Positions 1 through 3,948 of a DNA stretch of 6,076 nt are shown here, piece by piece. The position numbers and the translations under genes are program-made. The stretch's first letter is position 1. Each line of letters starts with the position of its first letter. Origin of the DNA: Methanoregulaceae archaeon (GTDB lineage Archaea > Halobacteriota > Methanomicrobia > Methanomicrobiales > Methanospirillaceae); the NCBI GenBank assembly GCA_013331215.1, contig DUGU01000018.1, forward strand, positions 1-6,076, written 5' to 3'. The notes under the pieces were generated by a model that did no database searches, was not told where the DNA came from, and worked only from the letters and a program-made list of their open reading frames with translations.

Positions 1-209
1 TCGGAATGAAGAACATCCGGGCGCTTGTCGAGACCGCGCACTCCGGCGGCGGCTACATCGTTTTCGTCTGGCCGAACCCGGACAGAGGGAACCGGGACGA
101 GCTGAAGATCGGGTACGTCCTCCCCGTGAATGATACCTGGGGGGTCGGTTCGGGGGTCTACCTGAGCGAGATCACGGGGACGGACGCGTCTCTGTCTCCC
201 GTCTCGTAA
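1..209 (+). CDS. Cache-domain sensor protein, C-terminal end (partial)
   Basis: The window opens inside this gene; the frame is open from position 3, and the ATG at 6 is probably an internal Met because the visible part is only the end of a domain. The residues match the distal half of a single Cache (sCache_2-type) ligand-binding domain: a run of GGG followed by an aromatic stretch, the WPNP motif, a Lys/Ile-Gly-Tyr strand, then the closing NDTWGVGSGVYLSE strand. Cache domains normally sit outside the cell and bind small ligands such as carboxylates; in methanogens they occur alone or fused to kinases or chemoreceptors. Here nothing follows the domain except about ten residues, so the protein ends with its Cache domain and is a solute-binding or sensor module rather than a chemoreceptor. 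The usual DTWW is DTWG here. Ligand and N-terminal half cannot be seen. Confidence 0.85.
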   Translation, partial: GMKNIRALVETAHSGGGYIVFVWPNPDRGNRDELKIGYVLPVNDTWGVGSGVYLSEITGTDASLSPVS

Positions 210-220
210 CCATTCTCTTT
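210..220 (+). terminator. T-rich stretch after the Cache gene
   Basis: The sequence CCATTCTCTTTT follows the TAA directly. Archaeal transcription often stops at pyrimidine/T-rich tracts without a hairpin, so this is a plausible terminator. It is short and no stem precedes it. Confidence 0.3.
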
Positions 221-222
221 TC

Positions 223-480
223 CGGCCCGGCCGCACATCTGCCGGACTACGGTCACGAAAGGCAGGGCGAACCGACAGGCCGGGGCCGGCCGTGGTCGAA
301 GGCCGCGGCGGCGTTTTTCGAGGGGGAGCGGCGGCGGAAGGACGATTGGTGGTTTCGGCAGGAATTCCGGTGCGCGCTCGTGGCGACAACCGATCGGGTC
401 TTCGCCCGCGATCGGGTAACGGGCGCGCTCTCCGACGGCGTGACTCCGTTCTCCACGGCGGCCGGCGCTCCGCTCTGGCG
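223..480 (+). pseudogene. Relic A of a repeated small-gene family
   Basis: A coding-like stretch on the plus strand that has no start codon in its main frame. The recognisable peptide pieces, in order, are TGRGRPWSK at about 275-301, an AAAAFFEGERRRKDDWWFRQEF segment split over 302-367, and VATTDRVFARD at 380-412, ending near SDGVTPF. The last block recurs at 2324-2350 (24 of 26 bases equal over 380-405 versus 2324-2349). The first block recurs at 3470-3515. Compared with the 3470 copy, this one lacks one base around 275 (CCGACAGG versus CCGGACGGG), which breaks the frame between the N-terminal part and the rest. I do not recognise the family. The intact ancestor was probably a basic protein of roughly 80 residues. 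No other gene is visible between 210 and 594. Confidence 0.5.
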
Positions 481-560
481 CCCGGCGCCCGCCAACCGTG
501 AAGAGCATGGACACGGCCGGACCTCCGTACAGCGACGTACTCCGCAGGGAAGCAGAAGGG

Positions 561-568
561 ATAAATAT
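561..568 (+). promoter_or_regulatory. TATA box of the tRNA-Cys gene
   Basis: ATAAATAT lies about 30 bp upstream of the mature tRNA 5' end, the expected position for an archaeal box A, allowing a leader of a few bases. It is the only AT-rich patch in a GC-rich surrounding. Confidence 0.75.
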
Positions 569-594
569 CACTGAGTGTATTTGCATCCAGGCCT

Positions 595-666
595 GCCAAG
601 GTGGCGGAGCGGCTACGCGGTTGACTGCAGGTCAACTTCACTCTGGTTCAAATCCAGACCTTGGCT
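595..666 (+). tRNA. tRNA-Cys (GCA anticodon)
   Basis: All four arms pair. The acceptor GCCAAGG (595-601) pairs fully with CCTTGGC (659-665). T8 and G9 precede a D stem GCG/CGC with loop GAGCGGCTA. The anticodon stem GTTGA/TCAAC (620-624 and 632-636) encloses the loop CTGCAGG, giving anticodon GCA at 627-629 (Cys). The variable region is TTCAC. The T stem TCTGG/CCAGA holds the loop TTCAAAT. The discriminator base is T666 (U73), the identity element of tRNA-Cys. No CCA is encoded, so it is added after transcription, and there is no intron. A TATA box lies at 561-568. No strong T tract follows, so the 3' end of the primary transcript is unclear. Confidence 0.96.
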
Positions 667-698
667 TGTAGCATCTTACCCGCCTCGATCCGGGGATA

Positions 699-883
699 GT
701 GGGGGCGGAAGGGGTTACCCGTCTCGTGGTGCCCCCGACCTCGAGATCTCCCGGTCCGCGCTCCTCGAAGCCCTCGGCCCGGCGGTGATCGAGTGGTGCA
801 TCGCCAACAAGGCGGCCGACCTCGGGACCACGACCCGCGAGGCCCGGACCAGGATCGCCGGGTCTATCGATCGGATGGCATAA
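699..883 (+). pseudogene. Small unknown gene with an apparent frameshift
   Basis: From about 734 to the TAA at 881-883 the frame DLEISRSALLEALG...IDRMA has almost only G/C third bases, as in real genes here, but this frame has no start codon upstream except through the tRNA-Cys gene. A GTG at 699, preceded by GGGG (692-695), opens a second frame reading VGAEGVTRLVVPP that meets the first at the CCCCC run (732-736). One extra C, or two fewer, would join them into a protein of about 61 residues. I therefore read this as one small gene broken at a homopolymer, by true mutation or by sequencing error. An alternative is a short in-frame product from the GTG at 785. The sequence is predicted mostly helical and matches no family I know. 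It begins 33 nt after the tRNA. Confidence 0.45.
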
Positions 884-1085
884 CGGCGGGCCACGATTCC
901 TGCCGATTCCTTCTGTTTTCGGGGGGGATCTCTCGGCGCGAACGGGGCACGCACAGACGCTCATAGCGGCGCTCTAAGCCATTCTCCTGTTCGTCGACGG
1001 ACCGACCGACACCGTTTTACGCTGACAGCGACGTTCAAGATAGTATGATCGCCGACGCGATCGCCCTGCCGACGCGGGTGCGCTG

Positions 1086-1253
1086 ATGCCGCCCCGAAAG
1101 GCCGGCCGCCGTCCTGTCCGTACGCCGCATTGGGCAGGGGACGAGGCCGAGTCGAATCCCATGCGGGGGCATTCCATCGCCCGACGCGGCTGGACCGTGA
1201 GCACCGAGGACCGGGCATGGCTCAGCAACCTCCTCCTCAACGAGAGCGAGTGA
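1086..1253 (+). CDS. Small hypothetical protein, 55 aa
   Basis: An ATG-started frame of 55 residues whose second half (from ATG CGG GGG on) has consistently G/C third positions. The N-terminus is basic (PPRKAGRRPVR); the C-terminus is GWTVSTEDRAWLSNLLLNESE, probably helical and acidic. Its stop TGA shares bases with the GTG of the next ORF (GAGTGACC), a layout that suggests translational coupling. No family is recognised. It is first in a likely operon ending with the TBP gene, which hints at a role linked to that TBP, but this is inference. About 200 nt (884-1085) upstream carry no gene that I can support, and there is only a weak AT patch (GATAGTATGATC, near 1037-1048) as a promoter candidate. 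Confidence 0.45.
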   Translation: MPPRKAGRRPVRTPHWAGDEAESNPMRGHSIARRGWTVSTEDRAWLSNLLLNESE

Positions 1254-1426
1254 CCGTGGCCCGGGACCTCGTGACGTTCGCCGCCGCGCTCGAGAACCTC
1301 GCGGCCGGGCGTGGCACGACCGGGGCCTCAGGTATCCGCGCCACCATCGAGCGGCTCGAGGAGGGCGACCGCCGACGGTGGGGGAATTCATGCCGAATGG
1401 GGCCGTCGATCCACGCGATCTGTTGA
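1250..1426 (+). CDS. Small hypothetical protein, 58 aa, between the 55-aa ORF and TBP
   Basis: A GTG start at 1250 overlaps the stop codon of the preceding ORF. The product begins VTVARDLVTFAAALENLAAG, then a Gly/Thr-rich turn and an IRATIERLEEGDRRRWG helix; the overall pattern is two amphipathic helices joined by a flexible turn. The final 12 residues (NSCRMGPSIHAIC) overlap the TBP start by 37 nt in another frame and look less coding-like, so the natural protein may once have ended earlier. No catalytic motif or known family is seen. It could be a small regulator or partner of the TBP, judged only by position. Confidence 0.4.
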   Translation: MTVARDLVTFAAALENLAAGRGTTGASGIRATIERLEEGDRRRWGNSCRMGPSIHAIC

Positions 1427-2103
1427 AGGCGGGAGCCAGGGCCGCGGCCGTCGCCCCGCGCGAGGACCTGGGCGTGAGGAACATCGTGCTCAGCGTGAAG
1501 GCAGGCAGCGTCTTCGACCTCGTCGATCTCGCCGCCCGGATCCCCGGCGCCGAGTATTCGAAGAGAGGGTTCCCGGGGCTGATCCTCCACATCTCCCGTC
1601 CGAAGTGCGCCGCCCTGGCATTCAGTAACGGCAAGCTCATCGTAACCGGACTCGACAACGTGGACACGATCGCGCCCTCCCTCTCTGCCGTCCTCGAGGT
1701 CCTCCGGACCGCCGGCGCGACCATCGAGGACGACCCGCCCGCCCGCGTGGTCAACATGGTTCTGTCCGGCAGCCTCGGCGCCGTGGTCGCGCTCCTCCAG
1801 GTAGTCATCGCCACGAACCTCGAGCGGGTCGAGTACGAACCCGAAACGTTCCCGGGCCTCATCTACCGATCCGAGACCGGCCCGGTCGTACTCGTCTTCG
1901 CGTCCGGGGCGCTCGTGGTGTCCGGCGCAATGTCCGTCGACCAGGCGCAGGCGGCAGCGGCCGAGGTCCGGCACATGATCGACACGGCCGGCGCGTGGGG
2001 TTCGAACCCACGGCCCCGGCCCGGGCCGTCCGATTTCTTACATACCCATAAGAAAAGTGGCGCGGAGGACCGTATGTCGCGTTCGGCCGGGCCGCCGGGG
2101 TGA
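1390..2103 (+). CDS. tbp: Divergent TATA-box-binding protein (TBP)
   Basis: TBP binds the TATA box and recruits TFB and RNA polymerase. The two-fold repeat of the saddle is clear: repeat 1 at residues 29-112 and repeat 2 at 119-199. The DNA-intercalating Phe pairs are all present: F61 (GFPGLIL), F78 (LAFSNGK), F154 (TFPGLIYR) and F170 (LVFASG). The groove-contacting Asn residues are N31 (RNIVLS) and N122 (VNMVLS). The TFB-contacting stirrup YEPETFPG in repeat 2 is intact. Departures from the family are a 28-residue Ala-rich N-terminal extension, H67 where repeat 1 usually has Arg, and Leu after NIV/NMV in both repeats. The ATG at 1390 has a G-rich stretch (GGTGGGGG) upstream; GTG 1378 is an alternative start. 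A normal TBP would end near residue 201; the remaining ~36 residues are encoded by a tRNA T-arm-like hairpin and inverted repeats, so the tail is probably acquired. This is likely one of several TBP paralogues. Confidence 0.88.
   Translation: MPNGAVDPRDLLKAGARAAAVAPREDLGVRNIVLSVKAGSVFDLVDLAARIPGAEYSKRGFPGLILHISRPKCAALAFSNGKLIVTGLDNVDTIAPSLSAVLEVLRTAGATIEDDPPARVVNMVLSGSLGAVVALLQVVIATNLERVEYEPETFPGLIYRSETGPVVLVFASGALVVSGAMSVDQAQAAAAEVRHMIDTAGAWGSNPRPRPGPSDFLHTHKKSGAEDRMSRSAGPPG
1994..2012 (-). repeat. tRNA T-arm-like hairpin at the TBP 3' end
   Basis: On the minus strand the sequence GTGGG-TTCGAAC-CCCAC forms a canonical T stem (5 bp, plus a flanking C-G pair) with a 7-nt loop in the exact TTCRANY register; the plus strand is off register by one base. 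A complete tRNA cannot be built: no matching 5' acceptor or anticodon arm is found in the following minus-strand 100 nt. It may be the 3' remnant of a tRNA (an attachment-site scar) or chance in GC-rich DNA. Confidence 0.5.
2017..2055. repeat. GC palindrome followed by an AT inverted repeat
   Basis: CGGCCCGGGCCG at 2017-2028 is a perfect 12-bp palindrome. Six bases later TTTCTTA (2034-2040) and TAAGAAA (2049-2055) form a perfect 7-bp inverted repeat around CATACCCA. Both lie inside the odd C-terminal tail of the TBP reading frame. The AT stem is the only AT-rich patch nearby; it may act as a terminator for the operon or as a protein-binding site. Confidence 0.5.
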
Positions 2104-2553
2104 TCCCGCCGGACGGCACGGAGGCGACCCATCCCGGGGAGCGGGACACGTGCACTGCCCTCCGGCTCGGGACGAATTACGGCACGGGCGTACGGTCGCT
2201 CGCAGCACGGATTGTTCGACAGCAACGGGAACGGTCGGCCTGCGCACCGCTCCGACGTTCTCCGACGAAGTGCGTCGGCAGATGGAAAATGGCCGGATCC
2301 GCCAGGAATACGGCCGGGAGTTCGTGGGGACCACCGATCGGGTCTTCGCGTAGGATCCCGTGATGGAACTGTCTCCGACGACGTCGCGCCGCTCTTCCCG
2401 GTGACGGGCGCGAGCGGGCGAGGTCGATTCAACCCTAAACCGTATCGTCCATGCCGCTATGTTCGCGATCATGTATGATGCGGCCGCGAGGATGACGGCC
2501 CGGACGAGCATGGCCGTGTGCGGCCGGGACGCAATGAATGCAACAACGAACAT
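2038..2553 (-). CDS. Uncertain hydrophobic ORF, minus strand
   Basis: Only the first ~43 codons (2553 down to about 2425) look like a protein: MFVVAFIAS, then MLVRAVILAAASYMIANIAAW, which would make one or two membrane helices, with G/C-rich third positions in the middle. The frame is also open upstream of the ATG (VREDRKLRLRIGA) up to a TAA, which suggests a relic of a longer membrane protein. The rest of the frame is antisense to relic B and to the TBP tail and is Arg/Ser-rich noise. The ORF may be a decayed gene, a short membrane protein, or chance. An AT patch at 2630-2642 is the only promoter candidate and it is distant. Confidence 0.2.
   Translation of the reverse strand: MFVVAFIASRPHTAMLVRAVILAAASYMIANIAAWTIRFRVESTSPARARHREERRDVVGDSSITGSYAKTRSVVPTNSRPYSWRIRPFSICRRTSSENVGAVRRPTVPVAVEQSVLRATVRPCRNSSRAGGQCTCPAPRDGSPPCRPAGSPRRPGRTRHTVLRATFLMGM
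2170..2420 (+). pseudogene. Relic B of the repeated small-gene family
   Basis: This stretch matches relic A in protein and DNA. The aligned blocks are TFSDEVRRQMENGRIRQEYG (about 2257-2317) against the FFEGERRRKDDWWFRQEF part of A, and FVGTTDRVFA (2321-2350) against LVATTDRVFA. Directly after this block an Arg codon of A is replaced by the stop TAG at 2351-2353. About 10 bases on, one base is missing (GGA-ACT against GGCGCG), so that SDDVAPLF, the counterpart of A's SDGVTPF, continues in another frame. Two independent disruptions make this a pseudogene. It lies shortly after the TBP gene, and the shared blocks do not match any family I recognise. Confidence 0.55.
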
Positions 2554-2788
2554 TGCGCCGATACGAAGCCGGAGTTTCCGATCTTCTCTGACCGACGACG
2601 TCCCCGTACGGGTCCGTTACCGATGGTGGAGTAATAAAAAACTGCGAGCAGAGTGGTTTATTCCCGGAGAACAGGCGGGGACGCCGGTTGCGGCTCCTGT
2701 GATCGTTTCCCGGCGAACCTTTCATCGGGTCCCCAATCAACTCTTTTCGATGATTCGTTCGTCCGGTTGTGCGTCGCCGGCATGGAGA

Positions 2789-2798
2789 CTATAAATAG
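2789..2798 (+). promoter_or_regulatory. Strong TATA box for the 63-aa basic protein
   Basis: CTATAAATAG is the best TATA-box match in the window. Its centre is about 26 bp upstream of the ATG at 2820, which places transcription start at or next to the start codon. No ribosome-binding sequence precedes the ATG, consistent with a leaderless mRNA. Confidence 0.75.
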
Positions 2799-2819
2799 CA
2801 TGTCGCGGGATCAGCAAGT

Positions 2820-3011
2820 ATGGCGAACAGGTATAGACTCCATCTCAAGGCGAAAAAGCCTGCCGACAGCGCCCGGGCGGTTGCTCATGACGTGAAGGAT
2901 GATGCGAAGATCGCGGCGAACAAAGCGAGCGAGGGTGACAAGGTCGGAACCCACAAAGCCGGACCGGATACGAAGCATAAGGCGCACCAGGCGACGTCCA
3001 AAAAAAGATAG
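2820..3011 (+). CDS. Lys/Ala-rich small basic protein, 63 aa
   Basis: The product is small, very hydrophilic and rich in Lys, Ala and Asp, with a helical central part (ARAVAHDVKDDAKIAANKAS) and a His/Lys-rich tail ending KKR. It has no Cys, no signal peptide and no membrane segment. The composition resembles intrinsically disordered stress or nucleic-acid-associated proteins (LEA- or CsbD-like look), but no family motif is seen, so the function is unknown. Expression is well supported: a near-ideal TATA box lies about 26 bp before the ATG, implying a leaderless transcript, and third codon positions are less GC-biased than in the TBP gene. A second short ORF begins 20 nt after the stop. Confidence 0.7.
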   Translation: MANRYRLHLKAKKPADSARAVAHDVKDDAKIAANKASEGDKVGTHKAGPDTKHKAHQATSKKR

Positions 3012-3031
3012 AAGTAGCCGGAAAAGTGCGG

Positions 3032-3172
3032 ATGCCCTGCATGCAGTGCGATCCCGTCGAGGGTCGTACCATCCTGCAGGATACCCGTTTCCGCGTGCCA
3101 TGTATCGGTATCGAGATGCATCTCCGGCATGGTGCGCCGGATGCGTTCGGATGGGTTCCTGATCGATATTAA
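3032..3172 (+). CDS. Possible 46-aa ORF with a CxxC motif
   Basis: An ATG frame of 46 codons beginning MPCMQCDPVEGRT and ending FGWVPDRY, then TAA. The Cys-Met-Gln-Cys pair near the N-terminus could bind a metal, but there is no second pair. It starts 20 nt after the basic protein gene with a weak purine stretch (GGAAAAG) upstream and may be co-transcribed. The opposite strand is also open here, so coding direction is not certain. The region after it (3173-3240) is AT-rich with no gene. Confidence 0.25.
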   Translation: MPCMQCDPVEGRTILQDTRFRVPCIGIEMHLRHGAPDAFGWVPDRY

Positions 3173-3225
3173 AGAGAAAGAGAAAATTAGAATCCGATCC
3201 GATCTCAACTCTATCCTGGATTAAC

Positions 3226-3233
3226 AAATATTT
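3226..3233 (+). promoter_or_regulatory. AT-rich TATA-like patch before the inverted repeat
   Basis: AAATATTT sits in TTAACAAATATTTTG, a clear AT island in GC-rich DNA. As a TATA box it would place transcription start near 3256, inside the hairpin described next. On the minus strand it would instead be the AT-rich sequence following that hairpin. Confidence 0.3.
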
Positions 3234-3240
3234 TGCGGAA

Positions 3241-3269
3241 GCCTCGGGAGAGATCTGGCCTCCCGAGGC
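3241..3269. repeat. Perfect 10-bp inverted repeat (GCCTCGGGAG / CTCCCGAGGC)
   Basis: The two arms at 3241-3250 and 3260-3269 are exact reverse complements around a 9-nt loop, AGATCTGGC. The transcript would form a very stable hairpin. It lies between the small ORFs ending at 3172 and relic C starting at 3434, a 260-nt stretch where I see no gene. On the minus strand it is followed by an A/T-rich segment; on the plus strand by GCGCGGGG with no T tract. It could be an intergenic REP-like element, a terminator for either direction, or an operator. Confidence 0.7.
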
Positions 3270-3433
3270 GCGGGGTACCTGTAACTGTAAAGTCGACCGC
3301 CCTACCGGGCCGGACAGCCACGGCCCGGACAAACAGGGGCGGAACTCACGTGAGCGAATCCCTCATGGCCGGTTCTCGAGCCGCGTTCCCGCCGTCCCGC
3401 TCGAGGCCGGCCCCCTTCCCGGCCACCATCCCT

Positions 3434-3545
3434 ATGCGGCCTCGGGTCGGGCGGAAGACGGTCGTGTACTGCAGGGTGAACCGGACGGGCCGGGGCCGGC
3501 CGTGGCCGAAGCCCGCACCGGCCATGCCACTATCTTTCCCCCGAT
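3434..3545 (+). pseudogene. Relic C of the repeated small-gene family (N-terminal part)
   Basis: Starting from an ATG at 3434, the frame reads RKTVVYCRVNRTGRGRPWPK, where CRVNRTGRGRPW (3470-3505) matches relic A at both DNA level (about 40 of 47 bases over the GCAGGG...GAAG block) and protein level. A shares the preceding part too, in another frame (CRTTVTKGRANR). This copy therefore keeps the probable start of the ancestral protein. After PAPAM the match fades, although a loose DNA similarity continues to about 3560. The downstream part that A and B share (TTDRVFARD) is absent, so the copy is truncated or strongly diverged. Confidence 0.4.
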
Positions 3546-3650
3546 GGCGGATTTTCGGTGGTAGCCGCGGAGGTCGGAACGGGGGTGCGGGACTCCGACG
3601 GGGATGACGGGATCGATATTGCGATACTGCGCCGATTCCATTCTACAGGT

Positions 3651-3854
3651 ATGGATGGCGCGACCGAGAGACGGACCCTCTCTATACTGTGTCTGGGGGG
3701 AGTGGCCATCGCGCTTATCACTCTGAACCAGGGGCTGATACAGTCGAATACAAAGGTAGTCGCCGTTTCCCTGGTTCTCATCGGCACCATGATCGCCGCC
3801 GGGATCGGGGCCTCGCGCTCGGGCCGCGTTCGGAGCGAGTCCGAGGACGAATGA
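3651..3854 (+). CDS. Two-TM small membrane protein, 67 aa
   Basis: The product has a short charged N-terminus (MDGATERR), a first membrane helix at residues 9-25, a polar turn (NQGLIQSNTK, 26-35), a second helix at 36-54, and a charged acidic tail (RSGRVRSESEDE). This hairpin topology is common among small archaeal integral membrane proteins of unknown function. The ATG at 3651 is chosen because the open frame upstream (3558-3650) is Gly/Asp-rich and overlaps the end of relic C. No good ribosome-binding site is seen; GATATTGC around 3615-3622 is a weak TATA candidate at a suitable distance for a short leader. It lies 94 nt before the methyltransferase start in the same direction. Confidence 0.65.
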   Translation: MDGATERRTLSILCLGGVAIALITLNQGLIQSNTKVVAVSLVLIGTMIAAGIGASRSGRVRSESEDE

Positions 3855-3890
3855 CGGGAGATCGGCGTACTGTTTGATGGTGATGGCACC

Positions 3891-3898
3891 GTATATTC
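3891..3898 (+). promoter_or_regulatory. TATA box candidate for the methyltransferase
   Basis: GTATATTC lies 51-58 bp upstream of the ATG at 3949. Transcription would start around 3920, leaving a leader of about 30 nt. This placement argues that the upstream in-frame ATGs at 3877 and 3883 are not used. Confidence 0.45.
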
Positions 3899-3948
3899 TG
3901 ATCGTATCCCGGTCGGCAGGGCCGCGTCGATACAGCGAGAGCATCCGC

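Noticed and set aside
575..698. Plus-strand frame running through the tRNA-Cys gene into the 699-883 region
   Set aside because: It translates the tRNA itself; the peptide from 575 to 698 has no coding character.
1237..1974. Long minus-strand frames antisense to the TBP gene
   Set aside because: The plus strand encodes a recognisable TBP, so these are shadows caused by high GC.
1985..2075. A complete minus-strand tRNA around the T-arm hairpin
   Set aside because: No 5' acceptor complementary to GCGCCGG and no anticodon arm with a 7-nt loop could be placed; the AT hairpin has an 8-nt loop.
2885..3208. Minus-strand 107-codon frame opposite the Lys/Ala-rich gene
   Set aside because: It overlaps a gene with a strong TATA box and matching start; its C-terminal half is the antisense of that gene.
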